From Paenibacillus oleatilyticus (GTDB lineage Bacteria; Bacillota; Bacilli; Paenibacillales; NBRC-103111), in contig NZ_JAHNZO010000031.1 of the NCBI RefSeq assembly GCF_018998565.1, forward strand, positions 1-64,000: a stretch of DNA of 64,000 nt, written 5' to 3'. Both the position numbers and the translations under genes were made by a program. The notes under the pieces were generated by a model, which worked only from the letters and a program-made list of their open reading frames with translations, did not search any database and was not told where the DNA came from. Shown one piece after another: positions 44,106-53,216 of the stretch (position 1 is its first letter; each line of letters begins with the position of its first letter).

Positions 44106-45398
44106 ATGTCAGAAGAGCGCAAGCTTTCTTTGGAAACGTTGGCCGTTCACGCAGGACAGGAGATTGACCCAACGACGATGTCCCGAGCAGTTCCTTTGTA
44201 CCAGACGACGTCCTATGGATTTCGTGATACGGATCACGCCGCCGATTTATTTGCTCTCAAAGAGTTCGGCAACATCTACACGCGCATTATGAATCCGACG
44301 ACTGACGTGTTCGAAAAACGCGTTGCTGCGCTCGAAGGCGGAGCTGCGGCTCTGGCGACGGCATCCGGCCAAGCGGCCATCACATACTCGATCCTTAATA
44401 TTGCCGGAGCGGGCGACGAGATCGTCTCATCGTCCACCTTGTACGGCGGTACTTACAATCTGTTTGCAAATACACTGGCGAAACTCGGCATTAAAGTGCA
44501 TTTCGTCGATGCGAGCGATCCGGAAAATTTCCGGAAAGCCATTACGCCGAAGACGAAAGCCGTGTTTGCGGAGGCGATCGGCAATCCTAAGGGCGACGTG
44601 CTCGACATTGCTGCCGTAGCGGCTATTGCGCATGAGAACAGCATTCCGTTGATTATCGACAATACGTTCCCGAGCCCGTATCTTTGCCGTCCGATCGAAC
44701 ACGGAGCGGACATTGTCGTCCATTCGGCGACCAAATTTATCGGCGGACATGGCACCTCGATCGGGGGCATTATCGTCGACGGCGGCCGTTTCGACTGGAA
44801 AGCCAGCGGCAAATTTGCCGGTCTGACCGATCCGGACCCGAGCTACCACGGAGTCGTCTATACCGATGCCGTCGGGCCGATCGCTTACATTATCAAGGCG
44901 CGCGTGCAGCTTCTGCGCGACATGGGCGCTTCGATCTCGCCGTTCAACGCGTTCCTCCTGCTGCAAGGGCTCGAAACGCTTCATCTTCGCATGGAGCGCC
45001 ACAGCTTCAATGCGCAGAAGGTTGCCGAATTCCTGGAGAAGCACGAGGCCGTGGATTGGGTGAGCTACGCCGGTCTTCCGAGCCATTCGTCACACGAGCT
45101 GGCGAAAAAGTATTTGCCTAAAGGCCAGGGCGCGATCATGACGTTCGGCATCAAAGGCGGTGTGGAAGCAGGGCGCAAAGTGATCAATGCGGTAAAGCTG
45201 TTCTCCCATTTGGCGAACGTCGGCGATTCCAAGTCGCTCATCATCCATCCGGCCAGCACCACGCATCAGCAGCTTAGCGAGCAGGAGCAGGCGGCGGCGG
45301 GCGTAACGCCGGGGATGATTCGCCTGTCCATCGGGACCGAAGCGATCGACGACATTATTTACGACTTGGATCAAGCGATCCAAGCAAGCCAGAAATAG
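44106..45398 (+). CDS. metY: O-acetylhomoserine sulfhydrylase (homocysteine synthase)
   Basis: A 430-residue PLP enzyme of the Cys/Met-metabolism family. VVHSATKFIGGHGTSIGG contains the PLP-binding Lys, and GNIYTRIMNPTTDVFEKRVAALEGG is the conserved N-terminal block. The 430-residue length and the IIHPASTTHQQLSEQEQAAAGV segment fit MetY rather than cystathionine gamma-synthase. It makes homocysteine from O-acetylhomoserine and sulfide. An AAGGAGG box precedes the ATG. It stands between comEA and comEB, on the same strand, an unusual position. Confidence 0.93.
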   Translation: MSEERKLSLETLAVHAGQEIDPTTMSRAVPLYQTTSYGFRDTDHAADLFALKEFGNIYTRIMNPTTDVFEKRVAALEGGAAALATASGQAAITYSILNIAGAGDEIVSSSTLYGGTYNLFANTLAKLGIKVHFVDASDPENFRKAITPKTKAVFAEAIGNPKGDVLDIAAVAAIAHENSIPLIIDNTFPSPYLCRPIEHGADIVVHSATKFIGGHGTSIGGIIVDGGRFDWKASGKFAGLTDPDPSYHGVVYTDAVGPIAYIIKARVQLLRDMGASISPFNAFLLLQGLETLHLRMERHSFNAQKVAEFLEKHEAVDWVSYAGLPSHSSHELAKKYLPKGQGAIMTFGIKGGVEAGRKVINAVKLFSHLANVGDSKSLIIHPASTTHQQLSEQEQAAAGVTPGMIRLSIGTEAIDDIIYDLDQAIQASQK

Positions 45399-45429
45399 AG
45401 CCGGAAAAAACAAAGGAGCTTGAATCAGC

Positions 45430-45942
45430 ATGATGGCACGTAAAGATTGGGATACGTATTTCATGGATATCGCCTATATGGCTTCCACCCGCTCCCAATG
45501 CAGCCGAAGGCATGTTGGAGCCGTCCTGGTGCAGGGGAAGAAGCTGCTTGGCACGGCGTACAACGGTGCTCCGATGGGCGTGCCGGATTGCTCGGAAGCG
45601 GGCTGCATGCTCGTGGAAGAGTACGAATTGGTCGCATCGGACGGCAAGGAGCAGGTGGTCAAGAAGCAGCGCTGCATCCGGACGATCCATGCGGAGCAAA
45701 ACCTGCTGTTGTTTACGGACCGCGAGGACCGCGAAGGGTCCGTCGTTTATGTGACCGACCAGCCGTGCTGGACGTGCGCGAATATGCTCGCGAACAGCGG
45801 CGTGTCGGAAATCGTGTTCCACCGGTCGTATCCGAAAGACAACGACAAGGTGCGAGCGCTGATGGAGCAGCGCGGAATGACGTTCCGGCAGCTTGAAAAC
45901 TACGAGCCTCCGGCCGGAACGGTCAGCGAAGTGAAAAATTAG
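45430..45942 (+). CDS. comEB: ComEB, dCMP deaminase
   Basis: A 170-residue zinc-dependent deaminase. The zinc His and catalytic Glu are in TIHAEQNLL, the two Cys in QPCWTCANML, and the second site cysteine-rich region is PDCSEAGCMLVE. The enzyme converts dCMP to dUMP; in B. subtilis comEB is in the comE operon but not strictly needed for uptake. AAAGGAG precedes the ATG. A strong hairpin separates it from comEC. Confidence 0.93.
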   Translation: MMARKDWDTYFMDIAYMASTRSQCSRRHVGAVLVQGKKLLGTAYNGAPMGVPDCSEAGCMLVEEYELVASDGKEQVVKKQRCIRTIHAEQNLLLFTDREDREGSVVYVTDQPCWTCANMLANSGVSEIVFHRSYPKDNDKVRALMEQRGMTFRQLENYEPPAGTVSEVKN

Positions 45943-45964
45943 AACGATCCAAAGCTTAGGAGGA

Positions 45965-46017
45965 AGAACCTCTTTTGGGCGTGCATCAGGCATGCGCCCG
46001 GAAGAGGTTCTTTTTTT
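45965..46017 (+). terminator. terminator between comEB and comEC
   Basis: AGAACCTCTT (45965-45974) pairs with AAGAGGTTCT (46002-46011), and GGGCGTGC pairs with GCATGCGCCC inside; seven T follow. It splits what is one operon in B. subtilis, only 20 nt before comEC. Confidence 0.85.
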
Positions 46018-46037
46018 GTTGCTGGAAGGAGGAGCGG

Positions 46038-48668
46038 ATGGCTCAAAGACCGATCGTAGCGTTCGCGGTTTGTTGGGGTATAGGCTATGCCGTTGCGGTG
46101 ATCGCGCCGCTGCCATGGATTAATCTATGGCTGGCTATGGCTGCAGGTATACTGTATTGCGCTGCGATGATCATGAGGCCCAAAGGGACCGTTTGGCTCC
46201 GCAGTCTGCTGATCGTCGCGGCCGCGGCGGGTATATACGGCGACCATGATGCCCGAAACCGGAGCTTGGTCGAATTACAGACCGAAGAAATAAGCAGCGT
46301 GCATTTTCTAGGGAGGATCGTGACGCCGGTTTCGGTAGATGGGGACCGCGTTTCCTTTCAAGCGGAAGCCGAGTCCATAGCGATTCCTGAGTATGGTGTA
46401 CCGGAGAATGGCGGCAAAGGCGAGCGGATGCAATTTTCGATCCGTTTACTTGCCCGGGAGGAGCAGGAGACGGCCAGACGTTGGGAGCGGGGCGACCGGA
46501 TCGAGCTGGACGGAACGCTGCGCCGTCCGGCGGAAGCGCGTAACTTTGGCGGCTTCGACTACCGGAACTATTTGCGGCTGCAGCATATTCACTGGCAGAT
46601 GACGGCAAAAGGGATAGCAGGACTCGCCGTAACGCAACCGGAATCCGGGGAATGGGGCGGCTGGCTTGCCATGCGCGGCATCGACCGCTTTCGAGACCGG
46701 CTGGCTGCGCAGGTAGACCGGTTGTTCCCTCCGGATCAAAGCGGCTTTATGAAAGGCATGCTGATCGGCCTGACGGATGAGATCGAACCGCAGCAATTCG
46801 AGCGGTTTTCCCGGCTGGGCCTGACTCATATTATCGCGATCTCCGGCCTGAATGTCGCTATTTTTCTGGCGTGCTTGATCTGGCTGCTGCGCCGCTTTGG
46901 ACTGACACGGGAAACGGTTCTGCTTACCGCGCTTGCGCTGATGCCGCTGTATATCGCCGTCACCGGGGCTTCGCCTTCGATCGTCCGCGCCGGCCTGATG
47001 GCGATGATCGGCTTGTATGCCGCTTACCGGAACCGGCTCAAGGACGGGCTCCACATCGCACTGATCGCGGGAGTCGGCATGCTCGTCTGGAATCCGTATT
47101 ACTTGCTGGACGTCAGCTTCCAGCTGTCGTTTCTGGTGACACTCGGCCTCATTCTCGGCGTTCCGCAAATGAACAAGCTGCTGCCGGTAAAGCATGCGAA
47201 GCTGAGAGACGCGCTTTCGATTACCGTAGTCGCGCAGCTGATCTCGTTCCCGCTGTCGATTTATTATTTCAACCAATTTTCCCTGCTTTCGTTCGCTGCC
47301 AATTTTGCGCTGGTTCCTGCATTTAGCGCATGGGTGATGCCGGGCGGAACGGCAGCCATGCTGCTTGGATTCGTCTGGGGGACCGGAGCGGGCTGGCTTG
47401 GGTGGCTAATTGCCAAGACGAATGAGCTTTTGTTTTACGTGGTGGAACAAGCCAGCAAGCCGGATGCGGTTCAAACGATTTGGCCGACCCCTTCGCCGGT
47501 ATGGATATTGGCTTATTACGGGCTGTTGTGCGCGGTGCTTGTGCTGCTGCAGCCGTTCGCGGCCAAGGACGAAGGGGGTGCCCCCGAGCCGATGCTTTAC
47601 GGGGTGAAAACGAATAAACTGCCGTTCCTAAACCGGCAAAAGATGAATCGTTACGTCCTGCTGCCCGCCAGTTTGCTCGGCTTTGCGGGACTTCTCTGGT
47701 ACGGCTACGATCCCGAACGCGGAACAGCGGAGGGACGCGTGCAGTTCCTGGATGTAGGGCAGGGGGACAGCATCTTGATCCAGACGCTCCCGGGAGGCCA
47801 TACGATCTTGGTGGACGGAGGCGGAACGGTTTCCTTCCGCAAACCGGGGGATGTGTGGAAGGAGCGGAGAGACCCGTATGAAGTGGGCCGGAAGCTGCTC
47901 GTTCCGCTGCTCAAAAAACGCGGCGTGCAGCAAATTGACGAGCTTATTTTAACGCATCAGGATGCCGATCATTTCGGGGGCTTGCAGGCGGTGCTTGAGC
48001 ACATTCCCGTGCGGCGGTTTTTGTTCAACGGGACTTTGAAGCCGCTGCCGGCCGTGGAAAAGCTGTTTCAAACCGCACTGGGGAAAGGAACGGAGCTGGT
48101 CGAGGTGGAGGCGGGAGATACGCTGCAAGTCGACTCCGGCACGGTTCTTCATTTCTTATACCCGCTGCCGGAGGGAGAGCGGGAGGGCGTGCGTGTGGAG
48201 CAGGATCAAAACCCGAGCTCCGTCGTGTTTTTAATGGAGATGGCGGGTACCCGCTGGCTGTTCACAGGCGACATCGGACAGGCCGAGGAGCGAAAGCTGC
48301 TCGACCGTTGGTCGGCGGTAACGCCAGGACTTGCTCAAGGAGAGGCGCTGGCTCCTGCCGTTTATGAACCTGCGTCGTCAACTGGGGCGGCCGCACAGGT
48401 ACCGGTAATATACAAGCCCGTCGATGTGCTGAAGGTCGCCCATCACGGCAGCAAATCGTCTACAGCCGAAGAGTGGCTAAACGCTTGGCAGCCGAAGCAC
48501 GCGGTCATCTCCGCCGGGGCGAACAACATTTACGGGCATCCGAACCGGCAGGTGCTGGAGCGGCTGACGTCGCACGGCATAAGCGTGCAGCGGACGGACA
48601 GGGACGGGGAGGTACAGATGACCGTGCGGGGCGGAATGATTTATACGCGAACGAAGCTCCGGCCCTGA
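46038..48668 (+). CDS. comEC: ComEC/Rec2, DNA-uptake channel
   Basis: An 876-residue membrane protein. The N-terminal part has hydrophobic helices and a DUF4131 domain, the centre is the Competence domain (RLGLTHIIAISGLNVAIF, LTALALMPLYIAVTGASPS), and the C-terminus is a metallo-beta-lactamase domain (VGQGDSILIQ, THQDADHFGG, VAHHGSKSS). It carries single-stranded DNA through the membrane, and the C-terminal domain may degrade the other strand. The ATG at 46038 follows GGAGGAG; the upstream in-frame extension covers a terminator. The HQDADH motif keeps the metal ligands, with Gln in place of the usual Ser/Cys. Confidence 0.93.
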   Translation: MAQRPIVAFAVCWGIGYAVAVIAPLPWINLWLAMAAGILYCAAMIMRPKGTVWLRSLLIVAAAAGIYGDHDARNRSLVELQTEEISSVHFLGRIVTPVSVDGDRVSFQAEAESIAIPEYGVPENGGKGERMQFSIRLLAREEQETARRWERGDRIELDGTLRRPAEARNFGGFDYRNYLRLQHIHWQMTAKGIAGLAVTQPESGEWGGWLAMRGIDRFRDRLAAQVDRLFPPDQSGFMKGMLIGLTDEIEPQQFERFSRLGLTHIIAISGLNVAIFLACLIWLLRRFGLTRETVLLTALALMPLYIAVTGASPSIVRAGLMAMIGLYAAYRNRLKDGLHIALIAGVGMLVWNPYYLLDVSFQLSFLVTLGLILGVPQMNKLLPVKHAKLRDALSITVVAQLISFPLSIYYFNQFSLLSFAANFALVPAFSAWVMPGGTAAMLLGFVWGTGAGWLGWLIAKTNELLFYVVEQASKPDAVQTIWPTPSPVWILAYYGLLCAVLVLLQPFAAKDEGGAPEPMLYGVKTNKLPFLNRQKMNRYVLLPASLLGFAGLLWYGYDPERGTAEGRVQFLDVGQGDSILIQTLPGGHTILVDGGGTVSFRKPGDVWKERRDPYEVGRKLLVPLLKKRGVQQIDELILTHQDADHFGGLQAVLEHIPVRRFLFNGTLKPLPAVEKLFQTALGKGTELVEVEAGDTLQVDSGTVLHFLYPLPEGEREGVRVEQDQNPSSVVFLMEMAGTRWLFTGDIGQAEERKLLDRWSAVTPGLAQGEALAPAVYEPASSTGAAAQVPVIYKPVDVLKVAHHGSKSSTAEEWLNAWQPKHAVISAGANNIYGHPNRQVLERLTSHGISVQRTDRDGEVQMTVRGGMIYTRTKLRP

Positions 48669-48796
48669 AGGTATGGCGGTAACAGGAACAGGAGCGCCTA
48701 CTGCACCCCATAATGCAGCGAAAGCCGCCCGGTCCATGCGATGATGGACCAAGCAGCTTTGGTGAAGCGGAAACGCAGGTGAAGGCGCAGCCTGCG
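48669..48796. other. spacer between convergent comEC and MATE genes
   Basis: Two hairpins without U tails are seen: GGTCCAT-gcgatg-ATGGACC (48731-48750) and CGCAGG...GCCTGCG (48773-48797). I see no gene here. Confidence 0.4.
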
Positions 48797-50158
48797 TTAA
48801 GAGGCGGCATTCACCGAAGCAACGGTGCGGGAGCGCCTGCGGATATAAGCATACACGGTCAAGACGACGATCAGTTCCGAAAGCGGGATAGCGAGCCAAA
48901 TTCCGGTCGTTCCCATGACATGGGGCAGGGTGAACAGCAGAGCGACCATGATCAGCATTTCGCGCGCTATGGTAATCCAAGTCGCCATTTTGACTTGATC
49001 GGTCGATTGAAAGTACGTCATCATGACAAAGTTGACGCCCATGAACAGATAACCGATGAAAAACAAACGTATGCCGGAAGCGGCCAGCTCCTGAACCTCC
49101 CGGGTAAATGAACCAAACAAGGAGACGATGCCGTCGGCCGTAACCAAACCGATCAGAAACACGCCCAGCCCGATGCCGATCGACGTTTTTACGGCGATGC
49201 GGATCGTTTCCCGCTCCCGGGCATGCTGCTTCGCGCCCCGATAGTAGCTGATCAGCGGCTGAATGCCCGATCCCATGCCGATGAACAACATCAGCACTAC
49301 GCTGTGCACGTAATTTAAAATGGAGAAGGCCGATACGCCTAACGTGCCTGCCCACCGGACCATAGCCATATTGTAGCCTGCCGTAAAGACGGCGATGCCC
49401 AACTCCGCGACGAAGCTCGGAAAGCCGATCGTGAACGTGCTCTTGGCCAGCTTCCACGACAAACGCAGCTTGACGAAGCGGAGCGTGCTGTCCTTGCGCA
49501 GAAAATGTGTGAACAGCACGCACGCCCCGATGGCCGATGCGCCGATCAGCGCCCATGCGGACCCGGCTACGCCGAAGTCGAGGACAAACAATAGCACGTA
49601 ATTTAGCCCGATATTGCAAACGGCTGTCACGAGCAGCGAAATCATCGCCAGATTCGGATTGGCGTCGTTGCGGACAAAGATGCTGAATGCATTTTGCACG
49701 GTGACAACAAAGCCGAAGCTCAGCAGCACGGTCATAAATTCCATCGTATATGGCATCGTTTCGTTATTGGCTCCGAGAAACACCGCCAGCTTTTCGCGGA
49801 ACAAATAAGCAATTCCCGCCAGCAAGAGCGTCAAGCTGAAAATAAGCGTAAGCGAGTGAGTAAAGATCGAGCGTGCCTGCTCTACGTTTTTGGCGCCTAA
49901 CGATCTGGAATATAATGCCGCACCGCCGATGCCGACCCACAGCGATATGGCAAAATAAATCGAAAATACCGGAAAAGCGACATTGACCCCTGCGAGCGCG
50001 ACCTCGCCGAGCCGCTGCCCGACGAAAATGCCGTCAATCACGACGTTAATGGACATCATAAACATGCCGACAATCGACGGAACCAAATAGCGGACGAATA
50101 CTTTGCTTACGGAATCGGATTCCAGCGCTGTCAGCTTGTTGTTTTCAAGTTGCATCAT
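48797..50158 (-). CDS. MATE-family efflux transporter
   Basis: A 453-residue protein with 12 hydrophobic segments in two MATE repeats; VPSIVGMFMMSINVVIDGIF and GVAGSAWALIGASAIGA are typical. The family exports cationic drugs by Na+ or H+ exchange (NorM/MepA type). It starts 6 nt after the stop of a TetR-type regulator on the same strand, so the two form an operon controlled by that regulator. The substrate is unknown. Confidence 0.87.
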   Translation of the reverse strand: MMQLENNKLTALESDSVSKVFVRYLVPSIVGMFMMSINVVIDGIFVGQRLGEVALAGVNVAFPVFSIYFAISLWVGIGGAALYSRSLGAKNVEQARSIFTHSLTLIFSLTLLLAGIAYLFREKLAVFLGANNETMPYTMEFMTVLLSFGFVVTVQNAFSIFVRNDANPNLAMISLLVTAVCNIGLNYVLLFVLDFGVAGSAWALIGASAIGACVLFTHFLRKDSTLRFVKLRLSWKLAKSTFTIGFPSFVAELGIAVFTAGYNMAMVRWAGTLGVSAFSILNYVHSVVLMLFIGMGSGIQPLISYYRGAKQHARERETIRIAVKTSIGIGLGVFLIGLVTADGIVSLFGSFTREVQELAASGIRLFFIGYLFMGVNFVMMTYFQSTDQVKMATWITIAREMLIMVALLFTLPHVMGTTGIWLAIPLSELIVVLTVYAYIRRRSRTVASVNAAS

Positions 50159-50164
50159 ACACCT

Positions 50165-50740
50165 CTAGTGATCTTCTTTAAGTATTCCTTTCCATAATAA
50201 GGAAAAGGTTGTTTCGGCCGCTTGTATAAAATAATCCGGGCTGCCGAAAATTAGTTTGGCGGTCAAGCCTTCGTAAACCGTATGCACGGCGAGCGCGCCT
50301 TCCTTCGGATGGACCTGCGTGGTCGAATCGAGCTGAAAAGCAAGCTCCAGCAGATGAAGCAAATGATGCGAATACAATTCGTACATCGTGATGCACAGTT
50401 CCTGCAGCGGCTCCGGAGGCATGAACGCCATCAGAAACATCAGCTTCACATTCCGGTTGGCCGCGTAGCGGTCTTTCATCTCTTCAACGAAGGTGCGCAG
50501 CAGCGCCTGCAGCGGCTCTCCCTTATGCTCGTGAAAAAACGTGGTCAAGTAGGCGATTTCCTGCTTCGTTGCGTCCTCGTGGATTTCCACGACCAAATCT
50601 TTCTTGCTCTCAAAATGAGCGTACATCGACTGCTTTTTAATCCCTACCTCTTGGGCAATATCCGCCAGCTTCGTGCCCTCGTAACCGTATTGCAGCAGAT
50701 GCCCTATGGCGGCTTTCTTGATCTCTTCTCTTCGACTCAT
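50165..50740 (-). CDS. TetR-family regulator of the MATE operon
   Basis: A 191-residue TetR protein. The helix-turn-helix is in YGYEGTKLADIAQEVGIKKQSMYAHFESK (about residues 17-45). The ATG at 50740 is preceded by AAGGTG at 6 nt; a GTG at 50749 lies in that box. It leads the MATE gene, so it likely represses its own operon. Upstream the AT-rich stretch has TTACTACGGTCAGGC..., and a clear operator is not obvious. Confidence 0.85.
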   Translation of the reverse strand: MSRREEIKKAAIGHLLQYGYEGTKLADIAQEVGIKKQSMYAHFESKKDLVVEIHEDATKQEIAYLTTFFHEHKGEPLQALLRTFVEEMKDRYAANRNVKLMFLMAFMPPEPLQELCITMYELYSHHLLHLLELAFQLDSTTQVHPKEGALAVHTVYEGLTAKLIFGSPDYFIQAAETTFSLLWKGILKEDH

Positions 50741-50979
50741 CGTACTCACCTTGGCTCTATGACTTCGTTTACCTTACTACGGTCAGGCAAATATATCAGT
50801 AATATTATCACAATTTCAGCTGTTTTCAAACAGAAACCTTACTGTCGTCAGTTCTTTATAAAAAACAAGTCTTGAAACTCCGCCCATAGTTTGCTATATT
50901 TTTTGTTTGTGGGGCTTCCGGTTTTAATGGTCGGAGCCACCGCGGGTGGGTGAGGGTTAACTAGAACCGAGGATCGGTT

Positions 50980-51915
50980 ATGATATTTTCGCAGCGATTT
51001 AAAGCTAGCCTGTTGGTACTGACCGGCGCTGCATCGTACGGGATACTGTCCACTTGCGTCAAGCTGGCGTATAAGGACGGCTTTTCGCCCGCCGAAGTGA
51101 CGGGCAGCCAAGTCATGTTCGGCTTTGTGGCTTTGTGGCTTCTGAGCATCCGTTGCTGGGGCTACATGAAGAAGATGCCGAAGATGGTCTTTCTGAAGCT
51201 GCTCGGCAGCGGGGTGTTTACGGGGATTACCGGCGTGTTTTACTACTACGCGCTGCAAACGTTGAGCGCGTCGTTCGCGGTGCTGCTGCTGTTCCAGTTC
51301 ACCTGGATGGGGCTGCTTGCGGATTGGCTGTTGCAAAAAAAAGCGCCCAACCCGTTTCAGCTCATCGGCGTTGTCATCGTGCTGGCCGGCACGCTGTTCG
51401 CCTCCGGTTTTCTCGAAGGCAGCGTGCCTCAACTCAGCTGGGCCGGTATCGGGCTCGGGCTGCTTGCGGCCGCAAGCTATACCCTGACTGTCTATTTCAG
51501 CGGCAGGGTTGCGACAGATGTGCCTGCGATTTTGCGCAGCTCGTGGATGCTGACGGGAGCGGTCATCGTCGTGTCGCTTATTTATCCGCCGACGTTTCTG
51601 TGGAGCGGCGCGCTGACGAACGGCCTGTGGGGATGGGCGGTCATTCTCAGCCTGTTCGGCATGATCCTTCCGCCGTACTTGTATACCAAGGGTGCCCCGC
51701 ACCTCAGTACCGGCGTAGCCTCCATCATCGGGGCGATCGAGCTGCCCGTCGTCATTGTGTGCTCCAGCCTGCTGCTTCATGAGCGGACCGGCTTGCTCCA
51801 GTGGCTCGGCATCGCACTTATTTTTGCCGGCATCGTCGTATCCGAATGGAAAAGCAAACGCGCGAGCCAAAGCGAACGGAACCTTGCGGAGCCCCAAGCG
51901 GACATGCCGCGATAA
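50980..51915 (+). CDS. EamA/DMT-family transporter
   Basis: A 311-residue protein with ten hydrophobic segments in two EamA repeats (SLLVLTGAASYGILSTCVKLAY in repeat 1, GLLAAASYTLTVYFSGRVAT in repeat 2). Probable exporter of metabolites in the cytoplasmic membrane, substrate unknown. It is unlike the other EamA protein in the window at 11677-12606 beyond the fold. Faces the TetR/MATE operon head-to-head with about 240 bp between. GAGG lies before the ATG at 8-9 nt. Confidence 0.83.
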   Translation: MIFSQRFKASLLVLTGAASYGILSTCVKLAYKDGFSPAEVTGSQVMFGFVALWLLSIRCWGYMKKMPKMVFLKLLGSGVFTGITGVFYYYALQTLSASFAVLLLFQFTWMGLLADWLLQKKAPNPFQLIGVVIVLAGTLFASGFLEGSVPQLSWAGIGLGLLAAASYTLTVYFSGRVATDVPAILRSSWMLTGAVIVVSLIYPPTFLWSGALTNGLWGWAVILSLFGMILPPYLYTKGAPHLSTGVASIIGAIELPVVIVCSSLLLHERTGLLQWLGIALIFAGIVVSEWKSKRASQSERNLAEPQADMPR

Positions 51916-51945
51916 GTGACCGGCAGCAACGGTTTGATGTAAATC

Positions 51946-52001
51946 AAAAAGAGGCATTCTTCCGAGTAGACGTGAATCTGCTTGGGAGAAGCCTCTTTTT
52001 T
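51946..52001. terminator. bidirectional terminator between EamA and nitronate monooxygenase genes
   Basis: AAAAAGAGGC pairs with GCCTCTTTTTT, with ATTCTTCC/GGGAGAA helping below the loop. It gives U tails on both strands. Confidence 0.8.
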
Positions 52002-52020
52002 GTATGCCGGGGTACGATTT

Positions 52021-53103
52021 TTATTCTTTCCGGTATTGACTTAGCCGCTGCAGCGTACCGGCTGCTTCGCTCATCAATTCGCCGATGAGCTTGCTTGCGG
52101 ATTCGGTCCTATTCAAGCGCAGCGCTTGCCCGGCCCAGAGCGACATATACTGCGGGTTATTTTCGTTTGCCGCGGCCTTTCGGATGTCTTGCGTTAATTT
52201 ATTTTGAATAGGGTACTCGGGAATGGGGCCTGGGTATTGCTTCATATCCGAAATAAATTCATTTTTAATCCCCCGGGCCGCTTTTCCCGAAAAAGCGACG
52301 GTCACCGTCGTATCCTCTTCGCTGCTTTGAAGGATGGTCCGCTTATGCTGCTCGTGGGCTCCGCTTTCGTCACAGGTCAGAAAAGCGGTGCCCATCTGCA
52401 CGCCGCAAGCGCCCAGCGCCAGGCTGGCCACGATGCCGCGGCCATCCATAATGCCTCCCGAGGCGATGACGGGAGTGCGGACTTGGGCGACAATCTGAGG
52501 GACCAGCGCCATCGTTCCGACCAGTCCGTCCTCGTAACGGCCCAGAAACGTGCCGCGATGTCCGCCGGCTTCGCTGCCTTGGGCGACGATAAGGTCGATC
52601 CCCGCCGCCTCAAGTGCCAGCGCTTCGCGAACCGTGGTCGCGGTCCCGATGAGCTTAATGCCTTCGCTTTTCAGCTTGCCGATGTGCTCCGGCGAAGGAA
52701 TGCCGAAGGTGAAGCTGAACACAGGCACCCGTTCGTCCAGAACGACTTGAAGCTGCTCTTCGAAGGTTTCTTGAAACTTGGCAGGCATAGCCCCCGGCGC
52801 AAGCTTAAACCGTTCCCGGTAGCGGTTTAACCATTCGTTCATTCGCGCTGCGGTCTCATCGGGCGGACCGAACGATTCAGGGGTAAACAAATTGACGGCA
52901 AAAGGGCGGTCCGTCAGACGGCGGACATCCTCGATGGCGCGTTTGATTTGCTCGGGCGGGAGATATCCGGCCCCAATCGTCCCCAGACCGCCGGCTTCCG
53001 ACACGGCGGCTACGAGCTCCGGCGTCGTCGGCCCCCCGGCCATGCCGGCTTGTATGATGGGATAGGTACATCCGACGAGGTCTGTCATCGGGGAAGAAAA
53101 CAT
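52021..53103 (-). CDS. nitronate monooxygenase (NMO/2-nitropropane dioxygenase family)
   Basis: A 360-residue FMN-binding TIM-barrel protein. PIIQAGMAGGPTTPELVAAVSEAGGLGTIG is the NMO start, GSEAGGHRGTF holds the conserved H and flavin site, and ASGGIMDGRGIVASLALGACGVQMGTAFL binds the phosphate of FMN. The enzyme oxidises propionate 3-nitronate or related nitronates, protecting cells. GGAG lies 9 nt before the ATG at 53103; a longer in-frame start has no such box. It lies beside the LysR gene in the same direction. Confidence 0.87.
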   Translation of the reverse strand: MFSSPMTDLVGCTYPIIQAGMAGGPTTPELVAAVSEAGGLGTIGAGYLPPEQIKRAIEDVRRLTDRPFAVNLFTPESFGPPDETAARMNEWLNRYRERFKLAPGAMPAKFQETFEEQLQVVLDERVPVFSFTFGIPSPEHIGKLKSEGIKLIGTATTVREALALEAAGIDLIVAQGSEAGGHRGTFLGRYEDGLVGTMALVPQIVAQVRTPVIASGGIMDGRGIVASLALGACGVQMGTAFLTCDESGAHEQHKRTILQSSEEDTTVTVAFSGKAARGIKNEFISDMKQYPGPIPEYPIQNKLTQDIRKAAANENNPQYMSLWAGQALRLNRTESASKLIGELMSEAAGTLQRLSQYRKE

Positions 53104-53216
53104 GGTACAGCACTCCTTCCAATACTTTGGCGGCATATCCAAACCAGCTATGTTCTCATCATAAGCAATCCGTTTCATCAAGTAAAATCGCAATAGCAGA
53201 TACCCGCCATCTTAGA

